NCBI GenBank assembly: GCA_022497155.1
Contig: MU385752.1
Span: 124,001-188,000 of the forward strand
DNA length: 64,000 nt
Source: Whalleya microplaca
Taxonomy: Eukaryota; Ascomycota; Sordariomycetes; Xylariales; Xylariaceae
Direction of reading: 5' to 3'
Within the stretch, counting starts at the first letter, position 1; the number at the start of each line of letters is the position of its first letter. Positions 12,261-23,095 of this stretch are shown here, piece after piece. Position numbers and translations under genes: made by a program. Under the pieces are notes generated by a model. The model saw only the letters and a list, made by a program, of their open reading frames with translations. It was not told the origin of the DNA and ran no database searches.

Positions 12261-14460
12261 AATATATTATATAATAGTTTTTAAAAAGTAGGTAATTTTT
12301 TGCCTGCTTTATTACGGTTTAAGTTAATTTTATAATTGGTTTTTACGCGATATAGCAGAAAATTCTTGCTTTTTTTTTTTTTAAATAACTATTTTTAGCC
12401 TTTTAATTAAAAAAGGAAATTTTTTCGAACGTTAGTTTTTTTTTTAAGCGCTAAAGCTTTATTAATATCCGTTAATATAATAGTAAATATAGCTATTTAT
12501 TAAGTTATTACTCGTTTTCCCAGCTTTTTTTGCTTCCGAGCTTTTTTTATTTCTTTTATAAAATATATCGCATTAATATAAAACGCCTCCCGAGTTTTGC
12601 GGACTTTTATAGTTTTTAAGAAATATTCTTTTTTTTATATTTTTAAGTTTCCGGTAATTTTTATATATAATATATATTTATATATTATATATATTATCCG
12701 GTTATATTTTATTTAAAGCTTTTTTAATATTATAAAGTAATTTAAATCTAATATAATATACGTAAATATTTTTAATTTATATTTATTAAAATTAGCTTTT
12801 ATATAAGTTATCTTGTAAATTATACCCGAAATATTTAATCCCTTTTTACGAATAGCTTTTTTTACTGTTTTTTTCCGGATAGATATATGCAGTAATTTTA
12901 GGCATTTTATTATATTTTTGTTAATAATAATATAATATTTATATTTTAAATTTATAAAGGTTTTTATATATAATTATTAATTTAAATATATATTAATTAT
13001 AAAAAATTCCCTATTTATAAATTGCTTAGTTATATTAATTTTTTTTACTATTATATCAAACTTTTAAATGTAACTTTATTTAAAAGCTACTTGTTTTCCT
13101 ACTTTTTTAATATTTTTTCGGCTTTATTTTTTTTAAATTTATAACTTATTATTACGTTAACCTTAATACGGATAAGTAGTCTTATAAAATAATAAGTATA
13201 CTTTTTAAATAGGTAGTTTTTTTTTTTATATCGTAAGTATTTTTCGCGTTTTATTTAAGCGTTTCGTTTTTTGTTTATTACTTATTTGGCCCGCTAGCTT
13301 CTTATTAATATAGCTATACCGGTTATTAATATATCGCTTTTATAATTAGTTTTAAGGCGACTAAAGATAGGGGGTAGTAGGCTTAGAAAGGGTAATTTAC
13401 CTGGCGCGGTCTTATTTTTTAAGTTATTTTTATTATAATAAAATAGCGATTTTTTAAATCGGGCTGCGATATCTATTATTTAATAAACCTAGTTTTAGTA
13501 AATATTCGGTAACGTTATTAAAACTAGCGCGTTTTTAAATTTATTGTTAATTATTCTCTCGATAAATATAAGCTTTACTTTATTATCTTATATATTACTT
13601 TTTACTTTTATTAATAATTACTTAAAATTAATATAAAAAAATATAAAAGTTTAATTAGTAGACTGGCGGTATTTACGTAATTTACCCCCCGCTTTAATAG
13701 CTTTATTGTAGTTTTTATAAACGTTCGATAAATATTAAAAAAAAAATACTAAATTATATATTCCATTAGGTTTTTTTATAATATAATATAACTTTATTAC
13801 GCGTTATATATTATTTTCGAGCCGCTTGTAAATATTATATTATTTATTTTAGTCTTTTTTTATAAATTCCGTATTTTTTTAGAGCTTATATTTTATTAAT
13901 ATTTTTTATACGGAATAACGGCTACGTTTGCTCCCGAACTTCTCGGGTTATAATAATAGTTTATATTTAAATACCGGGGTTATAGTAATTACTAAAGCGA
14001 GTGCTAAAAATGTTTAAAGGTTTTTTAGCTAAAGATTTCCTAACTAAAGGTTTATATTTATTTAGGCTAGCTATTTTTAAAGTTTTTAAAAATCCCGAAA
14101 GTTTTATACGGGAGTACTTTTTATTATATTCGCGTTTTATATAATTAATAAATCGAGGTTTTTTTATAGCTATATTTTTAAGACTGTCTAACGTTATAAT
14201 AATTTGTTTTATTATTTTTTTAGTTTTTATTTATAAGCCGCTCGTTTTAGTCGTTATTTCTTCGAATTATTTTTTAATACCGCTTTTAATATTATATATA
14301 TTTACTCGAGGCGGGTATAAATTTAGTAGACTTAAATATTTAGTACTTCCGCGTATTTCGCTAACGGTATTTCCGGATTATTAGGGGGCTATTTTAAAGT
14401 TTCTCCTAACATTTTAATCTATTTTAACGTAGCTCGGGAATTAGTAAATTAAAAAATATA

Positions 14461-14649
14461 TAAAAAGCCGTTACGCTAAAATATAATTTTATAATATTAA
14501 ATAAGTATTTATTTTTTAACTAAAGAAAAAAAGAAAATTAAAAAGGTATATCGATATAGCTCGAGAGCATTTATACTAGCTTTCGAGAGCTATATTACTA
14601 TATCGGCTTATAATCGCCGATATTCCCTACTATAGCACAGCTTATTATA
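14461..14649 (-). repeat. 5' LTR of the outer gypsy element
   Basis: This is the partner of the repeat at 124-312. It starts with TA (from TG) and ends with TA (from CA), followed by the six-base tattta that also precedes the left LTR. It is slightly less decayed than its partner, for example keeping more C in its terminal part. Confidence 0.85.
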
Positions 14650-14655
14650 TATTTA

Positions 14656-17600
14656 TAATAACGGTCCTATTTTTGCTAGTATTAATAAAAAGCTTCTCGC
14701 TATTAGCCCGGAGGCTTTCTCGATTTTTATTTTTCAGTTTATTATAGGCCCTTACGCTCCTATAATTCCTAGCTTATTAGTTCTTTCGGTAGCTCGCCCT
14801 TTTATCGCTCTTATAGTTCCTAGCTTATCGGTTTTTTCGCAAGCTTGCCCTATAAATGTAATTTCTGCTTTAGCTACTATTAGCTCGTTTAGTTCTGCTT
14901 TTTCGGCTTTTTAATTAGAGGGAGATTATTTAGTTCGCGTTACGGAATTTCTAAAGAAGCTCGTAGATTTTTTAGGCTTAAGTTAGGTTATTTTTCCGGG
15001 TTTTATTATATATTAAGCTTTATTTAGTTAGTAAAAATCTTTTGCTTTTATATCTTTTATCGGTAGGGCTTATAAGCCCAGTTATTAGGAAATAAGTTTG
15101 CGCTCGGTATTTTATTAGTTTTAAATTAAAATATAAGTTTATTATTTGTTATTAAAATAGTCTTTTATTATTTTGTCTTTTTTATAAAAGCTTATAAAGT
15201 TATTAAATATATAAGCTTAAACTAAGCTCGCTTTTTTTATTTCCTAACGATTTATAATTATAGCTTTATTATTTTAAAGGTTTAATAAAGCTTTAAAATA
15301 TTTGTATGCTTATTTAAAAAGCCTCTTAATAAATCTGTCTGTTAGTATTTGATTTATAGCTAAATAGGTTATTTCGAAACTTCTTTTAGTATGTTTTTAA
15401 CGAAGCCATATATTTTAAATATCGATATAACGGAGCTTGGTATTAATTTTAAGTCTTTTTTTAATAATAAGCCTAATTGCCTGTTAATTGTTATAAAAAA
15501 TCCTTTATAGTTTTTTAAAATCTAGGGTAATATTTTAAAATAACCGCTTTAAAGCTATACTTTTTTTAACTATATACTTAAGAGCTATAATTTTAGCTTT
15601 AATTATTAAAGTAGATATAGTACTCTATTTAATAGCCTTTTATATAATGGCACTCCCGAAAAGGGATATAATATACCTATAGGAAAATCTTCGAGATTTT
15701 ATATTATCTGCAAAAAAAACGTTACCTGCAATAATTAAAGCTTGCTTTTTAAAGCTCTTATCTTTATATCTAATACCTAAAAAGCGCGTAACGTATAAGT
15801 AACGGATCACCTAATTTACTACTGCTATATATTTCGAGCTTAGGTTAATAAAAAAATAAGAGAGCTATATTATTATATAAGCTATATTAGGATGTATTAT
15901 AATTGCGGTATATAAAATCGATTCCATACGTTTTTAGTATTCCTTGATTTGTTTTTTCGAAACTTGTCCTTTATATTTAAAAAGTTTGGCGTATAATAAA
16001 AAGATCGCTAAAAACCAACTATTATTAGCTAAGTTAAAATATAAGGCGATTTCATTAATATAAGAATTATAAAATAAGGTAATCGACTTTCGCTATCGAT
16101 TTTTTAATACTTTAATTCCTAAATACTAAAAAATCTCTCTTTATTCCTTAATTTTATATATTTTTTTTATAGCCGTAATTAATTTAATAGCTTTTATTTA
16201 ATACCGACACTCAAATAGTAATAAAAAATCGTCTATATAAAAAATCACGAAAATCTTTCTTCCTTTTATATAAAAAAGGCAAAGCTTTTTAGGGGAAACG
16301 ATAAGGCCTAACATTTTAAGAGTAGTAGCGAATTTGTTATACTATAATAAGGGTAATTTTTTTAAGCTATATAAAGCTTATAAAATCTTAACGTATTTTT
16401 TATTAATTTTAAAGCCGTTAGAAAGCTTGTATATTATAAGCTTTAATTTATTATATAAAGTATTTAAAAACGCGCTTTTAACGTTATATTAAAGAACCTT
16501 AAGATCGAATTTTATAGCGAGCGCTATTATTAGTTTAAAGGATTTTATAGCGAGCGTAGTAGTATATATGCTTTAAATTATTCCCTTTTTTTAAAGATTC
16601 CCGCGTATTACTATTTTAGCCTTATAAAGCTTTAGATATTTATTCTTATTAAATTTATAAATAAATACTTATTTTAGGGGTAATAAATAATATTTAATAC
16701 GCTTTCGATTAATAACCTTCCAAGCTTCTAGGCGTAAAAAATTCCTAATTTCTTTTTTAGCGTTTTTTTTAAAACAATCTCCTAAAAGGTAAATGTTAAG
16801 ATCCCTCCAGATTTTCGGGGAAGCTTTAAAAAAATTATTTCGGTATATGTATAGCTTATTTGGTGCAGCTTTTAAACAATCCGCCCTATTTTAATATACT
16901 ACTATTATAATTACCGTATATAATATTTTATATTGCCGATCTTTTTCTTAAATAACCTATAATTAATTAGATATATAAATATTTAGAAAGTTTAACTAAT
17001 TTAATTTATTAAATAAAACGATTTTGTTATCCCTATAAAATAATATAATAAAGGCTATAAATTTTTATTTTTTATTTTTAGTACTTTAATTAAAATCTTC
17101 GGGATTTTTATCTCTTATCCGCTTATTTTTTTTTATAACAAATAAATAGATCTTTCGATTTCGTTTTTTTAGCATTAAGTGATTACTAGCTTGCTATTAA
17201 GTTTTGTGCCGGCGATTTATATCGTTTTTCGGCTGCTCATTTAGTTTTTAACGATTACGCGAGTCTTTAGTGCCGAGCTCTTCGGCAGAATATACCTTCT
17301 TTAAAAACTAAAAATTTTTATTATTTACTAATAGTCGAACGATAATTATCGATTCGGTATTACTATAATTTTTTATATTTATTTCAATACTTATCCCTTA
17401 ATTAAAGCCTAGTTATAAAACCTGCTTAAAGTTAGGCTTTAGGGTTTTATAAGAAGTTAAAAGTTTATATAGCTAATTTTCGGTAAAATCGTTTTCTAGT
17501 AATTTAATAATAATTAAATTATTAACGATTTTTTTAGGCGTATTTACCCCCGACTTTTAACCCTATATTTTTTTTAAAATTTCGGGTTTTATAATAAGCT

Positions 17601-20600
17601 TATCCCTTATTTAATTAATTTAATTAAATCCCGACTTTATTCCCGGGAGCTTAAAACTTTCTTATATATTTAATATTTTTATAATTTATAATAGCTATTT
17701 AACACTTTCCGTTTTTATTAGTTTATTAGCGAGAGCTTAAAATATTAAAAACTTTTACTTTTTTTACTTTAGTAAGTAATATAAATCTTTATCGAACCGA
17801 ACGTTTTTTATAGTAATTACTTAATTTAAGCTCGGAATTTAAATACGGTATATATTAAAAGCCTTATAGCTAACTAAATATCCGATATATCCCTTAAGTT
17901 CGATCTTAAATAATCTTTTATTTTTTCCGGCTATACGCTCCGTTTTAAGCGGGTAAGCTCGACAGCTATAAACGTATATACTGTCTTAATTAAGCCGTAA
18001 ATCGCTCGTTAGCGCTTATATAATCGTTAGATTATATTACTTAAAATATTGCCTAAACTATAAATCGAGTATCTCGTAAAAGGTACGTAAAACTTTATTT
18101 TAAAATAGTAAAATATTATATAAATAGGCTATAGCTTATATACTTTTTAGCTAAAACTTTTAAAAAAACCTAGCTTTTATTTTTATTTTAATTAATTTGT
18201 CGATAATTTTTTAACCAGCTCGCTCGCTACTTTTTATAGGCTTTTTAATATATAATAAGGGAAGTTTAAAATCTATCCCTTTTTTTTAGGCTTAAAGCTA
18301 ATAAGTAATATATCCCCTAAATTTAATTACAGCTTTTTTATTATCGCTATAAATCTTATAAATCGGTACCTTATACTACCTATAAATCCTAATTTCGAAT
18401 TACCGTAAGGTCCCAAAAATATATAATTAAGCCTTACTCCTTAACGGAATAGCAAAAATTATTCCGCTATATTTATTTTTTATTATAAATATTTATTCCG
18501 ATCCCTTATACCCTTTTTTAAAATCGAAAAAATCTTATAAAATCCTTTAGAAAGGACGGGGTAAAAAATGCTTTAATCGGTATTATAATATTACCTAACG
18601 AACGTAAGTTATAATATAGTAAAGACACTTTATTCGTTTCGTACTATTAATCCTTATATTCTGTATATTTATTACTAAAGCTCTTAGCGCTATTAGTCCT
18701 AAATAACCTAACCGAATATGCTATAAAGCTTTAAAATCCTTTCTCGGGCGCGTAAGATTTTTAGAAAGTTTTTACGGCTTATTTCTCTCTATTATAAGGA
18801 GAGCTAATACTTCTGTTATATTTTATTTAATTTTCTTAAGTAAAGTAGCATTAATTATTACAGGCTCGTTATAATATAAGAAAAGCTTGTTATATTTAAT
18901 AAAAACTAAATTATATTTTCGAAAAAGCTTTTTAAATATAACGTTATAATCTATAATACCGTACTGTAATAAGTAATTAAGTCTGTAATATTAAATCCCT
19001 ATATCCCTTAAGTAAACTTCCGAAATAATGTTTATATAAAATCTCTTAATAAGTATTATATTAATAAGCTTAAAATCTTAAAACTCTTTTTCTCTTTTAA
19101 TTTAAAAGATCTTAAGAAAAATCCTTTTGTTTTGTCTAGTAATAGGGAAGCTCGAAATATTTATTTTTATTATTTTACTATTTTAAGCAGGTTAGAAGCT
19201 TTTTAAAACTATTAATACCGCGTTATTAACTAAATAAAAAGCTCTATAGTTATCGATAATAATATATTCCGAAAGTGGGTATTTCTCGAATTTTATTATA
19301 ATATAAAAGCCTGGTGATCTTTTAAGTTTAAAATCTTTAATAAGGTCGATTACTGTTCCTATAAAACAGTTAGGGACTGTTAGATTTTAGGATCTTTTTT
19401 TAAGCTTTTAACCCCTTTAATTACCTCTATTTCGTAAGTCCTGTCTTATTTACTATCCCTAAAAGTAGATTTTATTTATTAGGTTTTTTTATTTAAAAAG
19501 CTTAAAACGTTTCTTAATTTCGGCTATATAAAACTTTTTTAGGATATTAATAGTTCTATCGCTTTTTTTAATAATGGCGTATTATAAAATCGCGTATAAT
19601 TTAGGTATCTAGCGGTATAGACGTTTTTTAGCTAGTAAATAAAGGCATAATTACTTATTTTAAGTTCCGGAATTATTATTAGGCTTGCTTAAAAATCTAC
19701 TATCGGTAGATTTTTATTTAAGGTCTGAATTATTAGGCTATCTTCCGAGCGTAATAAAAAGGCTTAAAGCTTTATTTCGAGCCTTTAGCTAATTTTTATA
19801 TAATAAAGCTCCGAACTAATCTCTATATTAAGCTAATATAATTAGTTAATTCCTTAAATAATCGTTCCTAATTATATTACTAAGCTTTTTTATTACCTAA
19901 TTAAAGGCTAAGCAAGCTCCTACTATATTAAAAAAATCCTTAACCGTTAATATTTTATTAATTTTAAAAAGCTCGTAAACTTAAGCGTTTACGAAAGCTC
20001 GATATTATTCCGCGTATTATTTATTAGACTTAACCGAGCTTTTTTTAGCCCTAACTAATACTTATCGATAGGTCTTTAATACTATAGTTCGAATACTCGC
20101 TATCGAAAGTGCTAAAAAGCTCTTTAAAGCTCTAACGATATCTTAAACCGTAATCACTTCTTTTTAAAAACTTATAATTATTACTAAAGCTCTTAAATCA
20201 AGGTCGACTATCTTAAATACCCAATTCTAAATTACGTTATAACGCCCGTAATCGTTATTCTAATTAGTAGCGGTAACGTTATAAACTTTTGCCTAATTTT
20301 TAAAATTTTTTATTACCTTTTTATCGGTAGGCTCGGAAGGCTTTTTTAAGGCTTATAAACGGCCTAATTCTAGCAAAACTTGCTATTTTTATAGGCTTTC
20401 GTTATAAGGTCGGAAAATCTTTATAATCTTTATAGCTTTAACTTCCTTAAGTATAGGTGCTACTGGGGGGAAAACGTAAGATTTATTACAGTCGGGAGCG
20501 TCTAGGTTAATTAAATACTATATCTTATAGATCTTATAGTTAGCTTTTAATTAAACGTATTACTTAAGCCAGCTATAACTGTCCTTAAGGAATATAGTAA

Positions 20601-20857
20601 CAAAAATTAAATCGGTTATTAAAAATATAGTATCAAACTCGTTTATAGTTCGAAAAGCTATTATAAAAAAAAAGAAAGTATAAAAAATAAAATAGTTTAA
20701 TTTTAATAAATAATTACTAAAAAGCACCGGCTTTAAACGTTAACCGGGCTTATAATTATTACAGTTATAGTATATACAAAAATTATTTAAGTGCTGCCGT
20801 AATTACTTTAGTAAAATTATATTAAAATCTAAGATCCGAAAGATCTTTTAGTTATAG
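14656..20857 (-). mobile_element. Ty1/copia-type retrotransposon relic, less mutated
   Basis: Minus-strand frames with few stops give, from right to left: a probable protease-like stretch (about 19.2-19.3 kb, reading EYIIIDNYRAFYLVNNAV, compare the D-S-G box followed by SHHLTN), a middle part I cannot assign, then reverse transcriptase and RNase H at 16.58-15.56 kb. Composition is less extreme than in the left elements and more CA and TG steps remain, so this copy was hit less by RIP. I could not find a matching pair of LTRs. The left part (14656-14950) has a separate coherent minus frame rich in Lys, Glu and Ala that I do not recognise. Confidence 0.7.
15560..16580 (-). pseudogene. Ty1/copia reverse transcriptase and RNase H relic
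   Basis: The minus strand reads FDLKVL.YNVKSAFLNTLY, then KILQALY.LKKLPLLWYNKF-like sequence (with TAA and TAG for Gln and Trp), then LCLFYIKGRKIFVIFYIDDF, with the catalytic YIDD at 16225-16239 intact. About 15.72-15.59 kb reads FFADNIKSRRFSYRY...LFGSAII.KAIK.STIST, matching the copia RNase H pattern (ADD..TRRS..GY...LFGGPI.W.A.KQ.T). Several stop codons interrupt the frame, so no polyprotein can be made. The order RT then RNase H with a YxDD box is the copia arrangement. Confidence 0.85.
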
Positions 20858-20928
20858 AAGATCTCTTTTTAAGCTTATAGATCTCGGAGCAATATTGCTC
20901 CGAGATCCATAGGCTTAAAAAAGATCTT
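20858..20928. repeat. ~70 bp imperfect palindrome at the edge of the AT-rich block
   Basis: The centre, GATCTCGGAGCAAT followed by its reverse complement (20880-20907), is a perfect 28 bp palindrome with its axis at 20893/20894. Flanking arms (AAGATCT...TTTTTAAGC left, GGCTTAAAAAAGATCTT right) extend the pairing to 20858 and 20928 with one bulge and a few mismatches. Left of it is AT-rich RIP DNA and right of it ordinary DNA. It could be a terminal structure of the copia relic, a foldback element or a rearrangement junction. Confidence 0.8.
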
Positions 20929-20939
20929 TAATATCCCTA

Positions 20940-21095
20940 TTATCGTGACAGCATGCCTATGAGAGGGCTGATGAAAGGGATAGTGCCGGTAATCGCTTTT
21001 GGTTCCCTTGGATCGTGCGAGAAGAAAGCCAAAGCATGTAAGAAGACATAGGTGGCTGCTATGCCAGCTACGGATAAGACGATTGTAGACGGCAT
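20940..21095 (-). pseudogene. Cytochrome P450 N-terminal stub, cut off at the AT-rich block
   Basis: From the ATG at 21095 the minus strand encodes about 51 residues: a hydrophobic anchor (VLSVAGIAATYVFLHALAFF), then SHDPREPKAITGTIPFISPL and IGMLSR, then a stop at 20940. A membrane anchor followed by a Pro-rich hinge and an IPF(I/F)xPLIGM motif is typical of fungal class II P450 N-termini. A full protein would be about 500 residues. No heme-binding FxxGxxxCxG or ExxR region follows, because the palindrome and retrotransposon relic begin within 12 bp. The rest of the gene was probably displaced or deleted by element insertion. The family call rests on a short segment. Confidence 0.5.
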
Positions 21096-22264
21096 CTTCA
21101 ATGGGCACTTGGTGTGTTGGATACACAAAATAGGGCGTCTTTGATTTGGCTTAGGAAGTAGAGGAAGATGTATATAGGGGGAGTACGGTCTGTGACAGCA
21201 CCTGGTGCTTTAGGTAGGTCGGGGACTCGAACAGAAATGAGGAATCCCCTTCTGCTGCGTGACACTGACAATGCACAGTGCATTAAACATATGTACCTTG
21301 CAGACATTGGGGGAAAGGTGGTTAGGATCGGCGCTTTTAACACAGATTATATACGAGTAATATATACATATACAATTAAATAAAAATTACGATTTTATGT
21401 ATTAAACCTTTTATTATTATATAAAGTTTATAAAGTGATTTTAAGCCATAAAATAACCGTTTGAAAACCATTATATTATATTTAATTAACGTTATTGTTT
21501 TTGTGTTCGATTTATATTTTGAACTGTAGTTTTAATGGACTTCCGGTAGTTATACCACCCCACATTTACTTAAAAGGCGTCGCCAACCGAAACACTCCAA
21601 ATAGCACACACACATTCAACGCCGTCAGCGAATCACACATCGCTTATTACTCCACCAATATCGAACGGGACACAACGTACATTATTTCCTTGGGTCACAG
21701 GCGGGGTAGGGGAAATGTCTTAAAAGATAAGCAGCTGGAGCCTTGTCCCAAGGCTACCCTGTAAGTTTGTATGTAACTTGAGGCAGGCTGCAATTAATTG
21801 GCCCCCATCCCTACCCCCCGACAGTTTGGTCGCATAACCGCTGACCAGGGGAAAGCGTATAGGAACATTCATGGCGCCAACATGAGGCACAGAACACCGA
21901 ATAGACATCAAGACATTGGGCTAACTGCCAAACGCCACAAAATGTTGACGATATAGCTACCTTGCTCGACGTCACTGTGCTATAGTTGCGTTATAACAAA
22001 GCTAGCTGCTAGCAGATGAAGCCAGAGTACTATTCCAAATAGAAATGTCGGTTTGGATTACTTGAGCCCGAGTCCTGCCATGCATCAGATGGCTGTTGGC
22101 CTCAGACGTAGGAGAACGCGATTATTTTTGCTACCAAACCTCTAGAGCTTTCTCCTTGTTCCGTTCTCATACCTTCTCCAAGGGCTTTTGTATTCTTAAC
22201 TTATCAGATCAGATCAAAGCACATCAAGTGATATTATACTTGAAATCATCAGTAACTGACAACA
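21096..22264. other. Intergenic between two divergent P450 stubs
   Basis: Normal-composition DNA with one AT-rich stretch near 21360-21500. I see no supported coding region or RNA gene here. The distance and divergent arrangement suggest a former shared upstream region of the two P450 fragments, but this is inference. Confidence 0.5.
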
Positions 22265-22738
22265 ATGACAACCAGTCTGTCCATGGAATTCTGGACCACG
22301 ATGATGGGAAGCTTCTCGGCTAGCAGTGTATATCACGTCGCTTGCCTTGCCGGGGTCTGTCTTGTCATCGTGACTATTTTCAAGTATATCTTCGCTTTGA
22401 TAGTTTATCATCGATCCCACAGACTCAACAAGTACCAGAAAGGCCGGCTTCCACCACAATATCCCTTCTTTGTTCCTTACCTAGGACCTATAATCCAACT
22501 TTGGTGGGATCATGGCGGTTTCGTGCGTCGAGTTACGTAGGTTCAACTCTACTTACGAGCCACTTTGATCAATTCTCTGACATAGATACTTTTCTATAGT
22601 TCTTACGCTGGCCGATTGACATCAAATCGAGTGTCAATCATGGGCCAAGTCTACTACAGCTCCCAAGAACGAGATACATTGAAAAATTATTTAAACAATC
22701 GACTTTATCAAGCTCTGTTAAAATATACGGCTTCGTGA
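22265..22738 (+). pseudogene. Truncated cytochrome P450 (N-terminal part)
   Basis: Two exons (22265-22536 and 22600-22738) joined across a 63 bp GT-AG intron encode about 136 residues. They contain an N-terminal membrane anchor (about residues 17-43), the hinge RLPPQYPFFVPYLGPIIQLW, and a first core segment after the splice (SYAGRLTSNRVSIMGQVYY, QERDTL). This is the N-terminal layout of microsomal fungal P450s, where a strand with VxxMG and a ..RDTV helix follow the hinge. The frame then stops at 22736 and none of the I-helix, ExxR or Cys-heme motifs follow before the ABC transporter starts 358 bp downstream. The gene is therefore a 5' remnant, and the 3' three quarters are missing. Confidence 0.55.
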
Positions 22739-23095
22739 CTTCGACCTGCCTACTAAGGCAGTATCAATGTCACCCACCAAAAACACACCCACGCAGCAAG
22801 CCACCTGAGTGGGTGTGTCTTTAGGTACGCTGTGATTATGACGTTGGAGTATATTGGCCAAATCGATTGGATGATCATTTTCACGTTCTTTTACTGGGAA
22901 ATGAGACTAGTCTTCTGTAGATTGCCCCTTGCTGCTAACTGCATCTATGGTTCTTCACCACAGAGCCTAGCCTCCCCCCCCGCCTCCCTATCCCCCTATC
23001 CCTCTAAAGGATGATGCTCAAGCTTAATAAAACTACTTCATGTTTTGACACTACTGTATTCTTAACAGAGCATGGTCATCTGATCTAGTACGCTG

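Larger units (their letters stand above)
118..14655 (-). mobile_element. Outer Ty3/gypsy LTR retrotransposon, RIP-inactivated and split by a nested element
   Basis: Two 189 bp direct repeats (124-312 and 14461-14649) align without gaps and are flanked by the same six bases, tattta (118-123 and 14650-14655), a candidate target-site duplication. The left LTR begins TG, while the right LTR begins TA, as RIP would convert it. Just inside the left LTR a pyrimidine tract (316-335) reads as a purine-rich tract on the minus strand. This suggests a polypurine tract before the 3' LTR, so the element runs right to left. Minus-strand reverse transcriptase of gypsy type lies at 11.5-12.26 kb. A copia-like element is inserted at 3442-10488. 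Translation is wrecked by many stops. Confidence 0.85.
1..20857. other. AT-rich, RIP-mutated repeat block
   Basis: The whole stretch is dominated by A and T, with TpA very frequent and CpA and TpG nearly absent, while CpG, CpC and CpT survive. That is the expected outcome of repeat-induced point mutation acting on CpA (C to T on either strand). Only short chance ORFs occur, but long coherent reading frames broken by TAA or TAG can be followed on the minus strand and resemble retrotransposon polyproteins. I see no functional host gene here. Damage is heaviest left of about 14.65 kb and lighter to the right. Confidence 0.9.

Noticed and set aside
14656..14950. Open plus-strand frame rich in Ser, Ala and Ile next to the outer LTR
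   Set aside because: The minus frame is equally coherent and in the orientation of the copia relic; neither has a recognisable domain, so no gene is called.
21200..21290. Possible tRNA T-loop (GTTCGAGTCCCCGAC) on the minus strand
   Set aside because: The flanking bases do not form a T-stem, and no D-arm or anticodon arm is found at the right distance.
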